Shown here one piece after another: positions 44,001 to 52,432 of a stretch of DNA of 64,000 bases. The position numbers and the translations under genes were made by a program. Each line of letters starts with the position of its first letter. The first letter of the stretch is position 1. The DNA is from Heracleum sosnowskyi (Eukaryota > Streptophyta > Magnoliopsida > Apiales > Apiaceae): assembly GCA_030848705.1 (NCBI GenBank), contig CM061243.1:8085044-8149043 (forward strand), read 5' to 3'. The notes below the pieces were generated by a model. It saw only the letters and a list, made by a program, of their open reading frames with translations. It made no database searches and had not been told where the DNA came from.

Positions 44001-44730
44001 CCTTGTTGGTAAGATCAGAGAATATACGTTTGTGCAGTTTAAACGAGAGAATAACATCATCCTCTACTATCTCAACATTTGGGCAGCAAAAATTGAATAT
44101 CAATTGACAAAACCTAGAGAAATAAACAACATTTCTATTCTCTAGCATCTTCTCACCAATATTAGTTAAAACTAATCTAGCAACATCAAATTGACTGCCA
44201 TAGAGAAGAGAATACCTGATCTGTAGACTATCCGTGGGAATCGCATCCCAATTCGTGCACTTCTTTCCAAAAGCCCGAGTAATGCAATCGAAAAAGAAGC
44301 TCCATTCCTTGCGCAGAAGAGGCCTTTTGAGTTGACCTATCTTTGACAACGATCCAGAGTAGCCTATCTCCCTCATCATTCTGACTAACTCAGAATCTCC
44401 AACAGAGATTGTGAATGCATTGAAATCTTCAAGACCCAAAGCATCACGAACAATAGTAGGAGTAACAGCAAATTCATCTCCTTGAAACTCAAAAATGATA
44501 GATGGAGAACCAGTCTCTCCTCCATTATCATAAATACCTGTCTGCCAAAAAGTCCGAATTTGAGTCGCAGACAGCTTCGATGGTGTTGTAAGAGCAGTGC
44601 CGATATCAGAGTTTGACAAGAAACTCTGAATCAAATGAAACGCCTCCGGTGCGTTCTCATTTGCTAAAGGAGCTGAGTAATTGTTAGGAACAAATTCTAA
44701 CCCAGAAGCAATAAACATTGTTGTAGCCAT
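41089..44730 (-). CDS. Sirevirus ORF3 protein of element 2
   Basis: 1213 residues, starting MATTMFIASG. The N-terminal domain (about 20-265) is homologous to that of element 1 ORF3: RKEWSFFFDCITRAF here, then YFSRFCQLIFNFC. As in element 1, basic clusters follow directly: RSKKSKVRAVK near 287 and KRRMKKRRANRAK near 317. Then comes a very acidic low-complexity region, a coiled-coil part (about 620-745), a Ser/Arg/Asp-rich stretch, and a charged helical C-terminus. Three near-repeats of (T)SD(I/V/A)AQV lie near 910-950. No signal peptide or membrane segment is visible. It is more likely nuclear or particle-associated than an envelope protein. Function unknown. Confidence 0.85.
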   Translation of the reverse strand: MATTMFIASGLEFVPNNYSAPLANENAPEAFHLIQSFLSNSDIGTALTTPSKLSATQIRTFWQTGIYDNGGETGSPSIIFEFQGDEFAVTPTIVRDALGLEDFNAFTISVGDSELVRMMREIGYSGSLSKIGQLKRPLLRKEWSFFFDCITRAFGKKCTNWDAIPTDSLQIRYSLLYGSQFDVARLVLTNIGEKMLENRNVVYFSRFCQLIFNFCCPNVEIVEDDVILSFKLHKRIFSDLTNKDNKKGDVGVLLLPESVHQFLVNLQQQQQPQLINTEAGPSVSQPQRSKKSKVRAVKSVSINTEAGASNADDMPQKRRMKKRRANRAKSDAADAVDAETETDEETLHQRKRRLVAAHLFDAENISSTVADDIEIEIPEVEAVPEDRIFMETVLQNEAPTSKSDDVVEEAANDAPMPTEDRANVEIADEAPENIVQEANMEVEANLSINSEHFTEGLEADQDTVQFEESMASHTEIISLDFEKGEEVDQTLAAKATETDKDATENVPFEAEFVVNSEDVIVLEALQQSVVEIVTKEAEFLHTANSEIPEPDAENIPAENTAENDKDNDNENENDSSNHSQEELFESHANSGEEREINRATAEHFQEMYYNRWADADCIFSAQRAADFLGDSVKTISSPDILTNLKATVIQIKSLHNRFDESHKEVTALRNEVGLRDLTLKNDRTFYNSMFNQQAKDSDDIQKRLGKVEDNQIAMSAQLTSISTAIELLTSVLLSDDVKKGESVPSDKCKDTQTLRRRDDGNDGGNKGGDGKSLRSNDDRRLLSRRSNSDKRSNSGKGHVNSASGSRYKSLIISDKPSTDEEIAAKMFMAEHGKDITIEDIQAEEQMLAEEHMKDVEAGIYKQKVIKAPRRKEKGIVIKENVNSDQSLQYSRRPSGSNADKCKGVMIEEPNLKKKNYSTSDIAQVETGLAKSTSDAAQVDVITKVMTTSDVAQVVQKSTPLPGFSKPKILEDLKLEAVKFSETRTVLGKEAFDKSGLGSHRERRINNRSQDNISLAESGIGVTQENLDKLESVQLIFHRILKKQFLLYFMSDGRVYKVGESDVNLKSWKELEYVLYLLKVKNRFTHDVAQVLREKMLRSKAMLGGGVSSVYIPKYRDHTGKLVEMKKNSAKFRTALNKKVLEFNLESDKAFYIRLGNEMNKNIIYSLRAAIYQIGEDEPELKELKKDMIAELDRAERKLLIDYLRTVPDIEEVK

Positions 44731-44875
44731 TAGAACAGTTTAGAAGAAAGCAAACAGAGAATAGATTGTATGCAGTGAAAGTGTTTGAGACAAAGTGTGT
44801 AAGTAAAAGCTTATGAAAAGTTGAGGTGTGTAAAAGAGTGAACCGTTTATGTGTAGTATATTTAAATAATAACTG
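44731..44875 (-). promoter_or_regulatory. putative ORF3 promoter of element 2
   Basis: On the minus strand a TATA-like TATTTAAATATAC (about 44855-44870) lies some 130 bases before the ORF3 ATG, followed by AAACGGTTCACTC and a pyrimidine-rich leader. Element 1 has TATAAATAC and a CTAACCGTTTGC in the same relative places. Confidence 0.5.
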
Positions 44876-45486
44876 TGAAGATTAAAACTCAAACGTTTTA
44901 ATCATTACTACACACAGCAGGCGTCTTTGAAAAGTGTGTGAGTGGGACAGGTGTCAAACATACATACGCTGACAGCTGTATGTAACAACTTTCAATACAC
45001 ATGCGCAGTAAAAATAGCCATTATTACCGCTTATCACATTGTTCAAAACACTCAACCTTTCTCTCTCTGTTTAATACAAATATGAACCGTTTGATACTCA
45101 TACTCTTTCGAATTTCTAAACAAATGTCTAATCTCAAAATTATAAAATGTCTGAAACAAAGAAATCATTTTAACCATCAGAGATTAAAACAATGTTACCT
45201 CGGCGTATTTCACACAATACATCAGTGTTTATCATTTGTCCTTCTTTGTCAATAAACTCTTTTCTCAATCTGTACAGGTGTGAATAATAGTGTGTGCAAT
45301 AGCAGAGTTTACCGAAATCAATATTTAGATCATCTCAAAGTGCATAAAATCCACAATCTAAAGCAGTAAAAACTGGTTGCCTAAACTCTCATGTATAAAA
45401 TAAAATCTGATTTTATATCTAAACTCTGTAATACTGATATCCTTTCATTTGGATATATCTTTTATTTTTCACCCCCTTTATATATA

Positions 45487-45539
<53 letters not shown>

Positions 45540-46147
45540 TTTTTTATTTTTCCAGTAATCAGTGGTTGGCACTAGTCACCAAAAATCAAAGATTTTAGCC
45601 CTTATTTCATACAATAAGTTCCTGGATCTTCCTAGGCTCAACATGATCTCAAAGGAATTTGTGCTCTTTTTGGCATCTTTTGATTTGAGGGTGAATTATT
45701 TGCAATTAATAATCAGAGTTTAGACTTTTCATCAGTTAATACAATTAATTTATGAGAGAAAATGCAAACAGCTAATACAGACTCAGTGTATAGGATCAAT
45801 AAACTAAGAGATGCTATAAATATAGAGACAGTATCATGCTGTGTTAACTTACTGCACATATTTGAGATCAGAATCTATATAACTCTTAAGGATTCATAAT
45901 TACTTACTGAGAATTATGTTCCATATAAATTTCTTCATTGGTCCATATGTTTCAGACAAAATTACAATCAGAGTACAGCATTAGACTCTTACTATCAGAG
46001 TATGACCAACACTTTATGACTAACAGAGTTTAGCATCAGAGTTTACTTTCAGAGTTTATGACACTGGTACTCATAACAGTTAATACATGCAAGGAATCAT
46101 GAGCAGAAAAATCAAACATGTATAGTTTTTGAGTCTAACCCGTATCT
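44876..46147 (-). other. pol-ORF3 spacer of element 2
   Basis: Non-coding. It contains a (TA)n tract (about 45477-45535) and many CAGAGTTT octamers, clustered at 46020-46060 and mostly reverse-complemented relative to those in the LTR. Confidence 0.7.
45492..45535. repeat. (TA)n microsatellite
   Basis: Uninterrupted TA units within the spacer of element 2. Confidence 0.9.
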
Positions 46148-49100
46148 CTAGTCAAAACCAGAGATCATTCCCAGTTCATTTACCAATCTTGTAAAAGTAG
46201 CTTCACTCAAAGGTTTGGTGAAGATATCTGCAAGTTGTTGATCTGTAGACACAAAATGAAGCTCAATGTTTCCTTCTTCCACATGTTCCCTGATAAAATG
46301 ATACCTTATGTTGATGTGCTTGGTCATGGAATGCTGTACTAGATTTCCTGTCATAGCAATAGCACTCTGGTTATCACAGAAAATAGGTATTTTAGAGTAC
46401 TTCAAACCATAATCCAGCAGCTGATTCTTCATCCATAGAATCTGTACACAACAGCTACCAGCTGCTATATACTCTGCTTCTGCAGTGGATGTGGAAATAG
46501 ACTTTTGTTTCTTGCTATACCAAGAAACCAATCTGTCACCTAAGAATTGACATCTTCCACTTGTACTTTTTCTGTCTATCTTACAGCCTGCAAAATCTGC
46601 ATCAGAGTAACCAATTAGCTTAAACTCTGATTCTCTAGGATACCACAAACCCAAGGTTATGGTTCCTTTGAGATATTTGAAGATTCTTTTTACAGCTGTT
46701 AGATGAGGCTCTCTGGGATCTGCTTGAAATCTTGCACAAAGACATGTTGCATACATGATATCAGGTCTACTTGCAGTAAGATACAGTAAAGACCCTATCA
46801 TTCCTCTGTAGTTTGTCATATCTACTGAGGCTCCTGTGTCTTTGTCTAGCTTTGTTGCTGTAGCCATGGGAGTTGTAGCAGATGAACTATCAAGCATACC
46901 AAATTTCTTGAGAAGATTTCTGGTATATTTTGCTTGATTGATAAAAATACCATCATCTGTTTGCTTGACCTGTAAGCCTAGAAAATAACTAAGCTCTCCC
47001 ATCATGCTCATTTGATACCTGGATTGCATAAGCTTTGTAAACTTCTTACAAAGTTTGTCATTAGTAGATCCAAAGATAATATCATCTACATAAATTTGAA
47101 CTAAAAGCAAATCATCACCAGAATTGAAATAAAACAAGGTTTTATCAATTGTACCTCTTGTGAACCCACTTTCTAAAAGAAATTGAGCAAGAGTTTCATA
47201 CCATGCTCTTGGTGCTTGCTTTAGTCCATATAATGCCTTGTCAAGCCTGTAGACATAATCTGGATGCTTGGGATCTACAAATCCTGGTGGTTGTTCAACA
47301 AACACTTCTTCTTCAAGCTTCCCATTGAGAAAAGCACTCTTTACATCCATCTGAAAGACTTTAAACTTTTTGTGTGCAGCATAGGCCAGAAAAATTCTTA
47401 TGGCTTCCAATCTTGCAACTGGAGCAAAGGTTTCATCATAGTCAATCCCTTCCTGTTGTGAATAACCTTTAGCCACAAGTCTAGCCTTGTTTCTTGTAAT
47501 CACACCTTCACTGTCAGTCTTGTTTTTGAAAACCCACTTTGTACCTACTATTGATCTATTCTTTGGTCTAGGTACAAATGTCCAGACTTCATTTCTTTCA
47601 AATTCATTTAACTCTTCTTGCATTGCTGTAATCCAATTAGCATCTTGAAGAGCTTCCTCCACTTTCTTTGGTTCTGTTTGAGACAAGAAAGCATGATACA
47701 GACACTCATTATTTGTTGCACTTCTAGTTCTCACACTAGCATCAGGATCTCCAATTATGAGATCAGGTGTGTGTGTCTGTGTCCACTTTCTTGTTGTTGG
47801 TAAGTGGTTTCTTGCATCATTATTGGATCCTCCCCCTTGATCCATGCTCTCCTGATTCATATGTTGACTTTCTGCAGTATCTGAGGCTCCCCCTGAGTTG
47901 GATGGCTCAGAGTTTGAACTGTCAGAGTTTGAATCAGTTTCCTCAACTGACTCACTTGCTGTGTCTTGTTGAGCTTCTTCATGCTCCCCCTCAACTGGTT
48001 CTCTATTTTGTTCAATTTGAGAATTTGCAGTTTCTCCAGTATTTACCAGTAGAGGTTCAGAGTATGCTTCGTCAGAGTTTGTCAGAACCGCTTCATCAGA
48101 GTTTGTCGGTACTGCTTCATCAGAGTTTACATCATCAGAGAATAAATCTTCATTTTCAAAACGCAGTTGATCATATTCATTTTCATCTTCAAGTCCAGTT
48201 ATTTTCTTGTCATCAAATGACACATGTATGGATTCCATGATCACTTTAGTTCTCAGATTGTAGACTCTGAATGCTTTTGTTGACAATGGATAGCCAACAA
48301 AGATTCCTTCATCAGCTTTTAACTCGAACTTGGTCAACTGTTCAGGATGAGTCTTCAACACAAAGCATTTGCATCCAAATATATGAAAATATTTCAAATT
48401 TGGCTTCTTATTTTTCACCATCTCATATGGTGTTTTCCCATGCTTGTTGATCAATGTAGCATTTTGAGTAAAACAAGCAGTTTGAACAGCTTCTGCCCAA
48501 AAATAAGTTGGTAATTTTGCTTCTTCAAGCATAGTTTTGGCTGCTTCAATTAAAGTTCTGTTCTTTCTTTCAACTACACCATTTTGCTGTGGAGTTCCAG
48601 GTGCAGAAAACTCTTGTTTCACTCCTCTTTCCTTGCAGAAAGCTTCCATGATTGAGTTTCTGAATTCAGTTCCATTATCACTCCTTATAATTTTGACTTT
48701 GTGCTGTGATCCTTTGTCCAGTAGATTTACATGATCCATCAGAGTTTGAGCAGTTTCATCCTTCTTTGATAAGAAATACACCCATGTATATCTAGTATAT
48801 TCATCAACAATTACTAGAGCATATTTCTTTCTGCCCATAGACATCACATTCACTGGTCCAAAGAGATCAACATGAAGAAGATGATAAGGTTCCACTACTG
48901 AAGATTCAGATTTGCTTTTGAAAGATGACTTCCTTTGCTTGGCCTTTTGACAAGAATCACATAGGCCATCTAGACTGAGTATTGATTTTGGGAGTCCCCT
49001 TACAAGATCCTTTCTTATTAGCTCATTTATGTTGTTCAAATTGAGATGATAGAGCTTCTTATGCCAATTCCAACTCTCTTCATTTGACATTCTTGCAGTC

Positions 49101-49486
49101 AGACACACTGTTCTTCCATCAGAGTTTGTTACCAAACTTGCTTCATAAATGTTGTTGCGCCTGTGTCCAACTAGAACAACTTTTCCAGTAGATTTACTGA
49201 TAACTTCACAGTATTCAGTGTGAAAATCTACATGGTTTCCTCTGTCACAGATTTGACTCACAGATAGCAGATTATGCTTGAGTCCTGAGACTAGAGCTAC
49301 ATTCGTGATGATGACACTTCCAAGATTAATATTGCCATATCCCAGAGTGTGTCCTATGTTGCCATCTCCATAGGAAACCTTTGGGCCAGCCTTCTCCTTA
49401 AAGTCTGATAGCAGGGCTTTATTTCCAGTCATATGTCCTGAGCATCCACTGTCCAAGATAAGTGTGCTTTCTTTTATACCCTGCAA
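46148..49486 (-). CDS. pol: Pol polyprotein of Sirevirus element 2
   Basis: About 1112 residues. The frame opens just after a TGA, and its first codon in this listing is TTG, not ATG. Domains: aspartic protease (LDSGCSGHMTG, near 10-20), integrase zinc region (WHKKLYHLN...CDSCQKAK), integrase core (HVDLFGP, RSDNGTEFRN, NGVVERKNRT), reverse transcriptase (GTKWVFKNK, YVDDIIFGS near 796) and RNase H (YSDADFAGCKIDRKS near 957, ending QLADIFTKPL). All catalytic residues are present. Between integrase and RT a linker repeats (T)NSDEA three times, encoded by the element's AAACTCTGA motif. Pol needs splicing, frameshifting or a non-ATG start. Confidence 0.95.
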   Translation of the reverse strand: MQGIKESTLILDSGCSGHMTGNKALLSDFKEKAGPKVSYGDGNIGHTLGYGNINLGSVIITNVALVSGLKHNLLSVSQICDRGNHVDFHTEYCEVISKSTGKVVLVGHRRNNIYEASLVTNSDGRTVCLTARMSNEESWNWHKKLYHLNLNNINELIRKDLVRGLPKSILSLDGLCDSCQKAKQRKSSFKSKSESSVVEPYHLLHVDLFGPVNVMSMGRKKYALVIVDEYTRYTWVYFLSKKDETAQTLMDHVNLLDKGSQHKVKIIRSDNGTEFRNSIMEAFCKERGVKQEFSAPGTPQQNGVVERKNRTLIEAAKTMLEEAKLPTYFWAEAVQTACFTQNATLINKHGKTPYEMVKNKKPNLKYFHIFGCKCFVLKTHPEQLTKFELKADEGIFVGYPLSTKAFRVYNLRTKVIMESIHVSFDDKKITGLEDENEYDQLRFENEDLFSDDVNSDEAVPTNSDEAVLTNSDEAYSEPLLVNTGETANSQIEQNREPVEGEHEEAQQDTASESVEETDSNSDSSNSEPSNSGGASDTAESQHMNQESMDQGGGSNNDARNHLPTTRKWTQTHTPDLIIGDPDASVRTRSATNNECLYHAFLSQTEPKKVEEALQDANWITAMQEELNEFERNEVWTFVPRPKNRSIVGTKWVFKNKTDSEGVITRNKARLVAKGYSQQEGIDYDETFAPVARLEAIRIFLAYAAHKKFKVFQMDVKSAFLNGKLEEEVFVEQPPGFVDPKHPDYVYRLDKALYGLKQAPRAWYETLAQFLLESGFTRGTIDKTLFYFNSGDDLLLVQIYVDDIIFGSTNDKLCKKFTKLMQSRYQMSMMGELSYFLGLQVKQTDDGIFINQAKYTRNLLKKFGMLDSSSATTPMATATKLDKDTGASVDMTNYRGMIGSLLYLTASRPDIMYATCLCARFQADPREPHLTAVKRIFKYLKGTITLGLWYPRESEFKLIGYSDADFAGCKIDRKSTSGRCQFLGDRLVSWYSKKQKSISTSTAEAEYIAAGSCCVQILWMKNQLLDYGLKYSKIPIFCDNQSAIAMTGNLVQHSMTKHINIRYHFIREHVEEGNIELHFVSTDQQLADIFTKPLSEATFTRLVNELGMISGFD

Positions 49487-49499
49487 TCACAAACAAACA

Positions 49500-51824
49500 C
49501 TAAGTGTTAGTTTTAAGGACCCAGACTTGCTTGGATCCTTTGTCTTTCTTAACAGTGTTAGTTTTTGCAGCGAAATTACTATCAACAGAGTTTAAACTAA
49601 CATTGACAGACTTTACACTTGCAAAGTTTGCTCTAACCCACTTCAGATTGGGTTTTAGCTCATAATAGTTGTGATAAATAGCATGATAACTTTTGCAAGT
49701 ATAAATGGAATGCCAAGTGCTCCCACAGTGTGTGCATAAAGTCTGTGGTCTAACCCTAACATAATCATCCTTTACTCCTGATGTAGAAGGTAAAGAATTG
49801 ATATTTTTATTCTTTGTGCAGTAATTAGCAAGATGATTAGAACTACCACAATTATAACATGTTTTCCTTGGAGCAGCACCAGTAGGCAAATGATTATTTC
49901 TTTTATTTATGCCTATCTTTCCATTCCTATTCTTCTTGGATCCTTTTGGTTTCATGGCAGATTTTACCTCTTTCAGCTTATGATTGAACTGTTTTCCTGT
50001 CATCAAGCCAACATTAACCTGTTTTTCACAAGTTTTTACTGGCTTTCTAACAGCTTCTTTTTCCATAAGTTTTTCTGTTATAATATTTTCCTGTCTTTCA
50101 CAGGCTTCTTCTGATTCCATATCAGCTTCTCCTATTACAACAGATTTTAACTTATTGGCTTCTGGAACAAATCTCACAGGTTTAAGTTGTGGTTTTACCT
50201 TAACCTTGTCTTTAAACCTAAGTTCATCATTTTCACAATAGCCTAAACCTACAGAATCTGTCTGAAACACTTGATGAGTGTCTCTTCCAGAATCTGTCCA
50301 AGTCTTGATTATTTTTCTTTCTTTTTCTAGATCAGATTCTAATTGCTTATATCTTTTCAGCAACTCCTGTTCTACATAAACAACATCATCTCTTTCTTTT
50401 TGAATCTGCTTCATATTTTCAAGTTCTCCTTCAAGAAACTTGTTTCTATCTTTAAGGCTAAGATTCTCAGATTTAATTCTCTCATTTTCTAAAGTCTGAT
50501 CCCTATAACTAACATGTACGCTTTTCAGATATACTCTCAATTCAGATATATTATCAGTATCATAAGCATAAGTAGTTAGGGGTACCTTATTTTTAGATGA
50601 TTCAGTCTCATCTCTGACAGTTGCCATTAGAGCATAATTTTCTCCATCATCAGAGTCTGAAGTATCTGCCCAGTCTTTGCCTTTAGAGATGAGTGCTTTC
50701 TCAGATTTGCCTTTCTTGCACTCTGGGGCATAGTGACCCATCTCCTTACACCTGTAGCACTGGATTTCAGATTTATCCTTCTTGCCAGACTTGGTCTCCC
50801 TTCCATCAGACTTTCTAAAACTTTTCCTTTCAGAGTTTGAATCTTTCCTTGAGAATCTCTTTCCTTTCTTAAAGTTCTTGAATCCCATCTTCTTGAAGGT
50901 TTTCACCATCAGTGCAGCCATTTGCATCATTTGTTCTTCATCATCCTCAGAGTCAGAAGCTTCATCAGAGTTTGAGTCATCATCAGAGCTTGATGACTCA
51001 CTTTCAGATTTAATAACTAAAGCCTTTCCATTGGCTTTCTTCCTTGATGATTCCTTCTTAATGGGCTTCTCCTCAACTTTGAGAGCAACAGATTTTGTCT
51101 TTTTGCTCAATCTCCTATTCCTTTGTTCTATCTCCAGTTCATGAGTTTTCAACAACCCATAGATTTCATCAAGATCTGTATCAGCAAGTTCATAATTATC
51201 TCTTATTGTGGTTGCCTTTAAATCCCACTTTTCAGGTAGAGATAACAGAAACTTGAGATTAGACTCTTCAATATCATATTCTTTATCAACTAGAGATAGA
51301 TCATTCAACAGTTTACAAAATCTGTCATAAGTCTCAGTTAAAGTTTCACCAGATCTTGAATCAAAGTGTTCATACTCCTGTGTTAGTATGGTCCTCCTAT
51401 TCTTCTTAATAGCGCCTGTTCCTTGGCATCTGACTTCTAGAGCATCCCATATCTCTTTGGCAGTCTTGCAGCCAATTACTCTGTTAGACATCACATTATC
51501 TAAGGCACTGTGGAGAAGATGTCTAACCTTTGCATCCTTAGCAATTGATGAGATGTCTTCAGGAGTCAAATCCTTCTTTTCCTTTGGGATCAGTTTCTGC
51601 TCTTCATCACCAATTACAGGAGACAATTTAGTTGGCATATGAGGACCATTGTTGATTCTGTCAAGGTATTCTGGATCTGTGGCTTCCAGAAACATGGTCA
51701 TCTTCACCTTCCAAATCGGATACTCTACTGGCCTCAGAATTGGAACCCTGATTGTTTCATATCGACTCACAGAATTGGGCTTAACCTGTTCAGCCTTAGG
51801 AGCAGTTTGATTTTCTTCAGACAT
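49500..51824 (-). CDS. gag: Gag polyprotein of Sirevirus element 2
   Basis: 774 residues from ATG (MSEENQTAPK). Copia Gag core at about 20-235 (IRVPILRPVEYPIWKVKM, later WDALEVRCQG and LLSLPEKWD). It has three CCHC knuckles: CYRCKEMGHYAPEC near 357, CYNCGSSNHLANYC near 660, and CTHCGSTWHSIYTC near 698, one more than element 1. Acidic Ser/Asp runs (about 275-295) are encoded by the TCAGAGTTTGA-type repeat read in reverse. It ends VWVLKTNT and TAG. Pol begins 13 bases later in another frame. Confidence 0.93.
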   Translation of the reverse strand: MSEENQTAPKAEQVKPNSVSRYETIRVPILRPVEYPIWKVKMTMFLEATDPEYLDRINNGPHMPTKLSPVIGDEEQKLIPKEKKDLTPEDISSIAKDAKVRHLLHSALDNVMSNRVIGCKTAKEIWDALEVRCQGTGAIKKNRRTILTQEYEHFDSRSGETLTETYDRFCKLLNDLSLVDKEYDIEESNLKFLLSLPEKWDLKATTIRDNYELADTDLDEIYGLLKTHELEIEQRNRRLSKKTKSVALKVEEKPIKKESSRKKANGKALVIKSESESSSSDDDSNSDEASDSEDDEEQMMQMAALMVKTFKKMGFKNFKKGKRFSRKDSNSERKSFRKSDGRETKSGKKDKSEIQCYRCKEMGHYAPECKKGKSEKALISKGKDWADTSDSDDGENYALMATVRDETESSKNKVPLTTYAYDTDNISELRVYLKSVHVSYRDQTLENERIKSENLSLKDRNKFLEGELENMKQIQKERDDVVYVEQELLKRYKQLESDLEKERKIIKTWTDSGRDTHQVFQTDSVGLGYCENDELRFKDKVKVKPQLKPVRFVPEANKLKSVVIGEADMESEEACERQENIITEKLMEKEAVRKPVKTCEKQVNVGLMTGKQFNHKLKEVKSAMKPKGSKKNRNGKIGINKRNNHLPTGAAPRKTCYNCGSSNHLANYCTKNKNINSLPSTSGVKDDYVRVRPQTLCTHCGSTWHSIYTCKSYHAIYHNYYELKPNLKWVRANFASVKSVNVSLNSVDSNFAAKTNTVKKDKGSKQVWVLKTNT

Positions 51825-51873
51825 GATTATTACTGTGTTTGAATCGTAAAACTGTATATATTAAACAGCCTTG

Positions 51874-51885
51874 GCTCTGATACCA
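51874..51885 (-). promoter_or_regulatory. primer-binding site of element 2
   Basis: TGGTATCAGAGC on the minus strand, a perfect complement of the initiator tRNA-Met 3' end, two bases from the LTR. Confidence 0.95.
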
Positions 51886-51887
51886 AT

Positions 51888-52432
51888 TGTTAGGCCGAAT
51901 ACACAATATATAATCAAGTATGTATGAGAATAACAATCAAGAACTCAGGTTTGTAAATCAACAAACTGAATTATATTAAATAATTCTCTCTTAGTGATGT
52001 TAATGAATCACAAAGAGCTACTAGGTTACAGGAATAATATATTCAATGTTCGCATTCCTTCTAGGGATAACCTATCTGTGTTTATATATTACACAGCTAC
52101 ATACAATCCTTATCTAATTGATACTCCTATAAATTAGCTATACAATTATTATCAATTAAGGATTGCTTCAGTCTTCTGTCCAGTCTCCTTAGCTGTATCA
52201 ATATATTCTGCTTCTTTCCATCTTCAGAATATATTGCTTCTAGAATCTTTATCTTTGCACCGACAGCTAAGTCAACTATCACCCTGTCAGACTTTAACAA
52301 ACTCTGACCGGCTTCCATGTAAACTCTTTACCCAGTCAGACTTTATCAAACTCTGACTGACTTCTATGTAAACTCTGATATGTACCTGGGACTTAAACAC
52401 TGATGAACAAACGTCAGCAATTATATCTAACA
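51888..52432 (-). repeat. 5' LTR of element 2
   Basis: 545 bp, equal in length to the 3' LTR. The TATA box TATATAAAC is on the minus strand at about 52079-52087. Confidence 0.95.

Larger units (their letters stand above)
40382..52432 (-). mobile_element. complete Sirevirus-type Ty1/copia retrotransposon (element 2)
   Basis: 12,051 bp, flanked by GGGTA (40377-40381 and 52433-52437). It reads on the minus strand: LTR, primer-binding site, gag, pol, spacer, ORF3, polypurine tract, LTR. The LTRs are 545 bp each with one visible difference (40854 G, 52360 A), so it is very young. All frames are open. It is a different family from element 1: the LTR is shorter and unrelated, and the proteins are only distantly alike. 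A striking feature is the repeated octamer CAGAGTTT (or AAACTCTG) throughout. Confidence 0.95.

Noticed and set aside
42176..44107. Several plus-strand frames of 67-100 residues opposite ORF3 of element 2
   Set aside because: Shadows of the minus-strand coding sequence; their Ser/Leu/His/Gln-rich composition mirrors acidic codons on the other strand.
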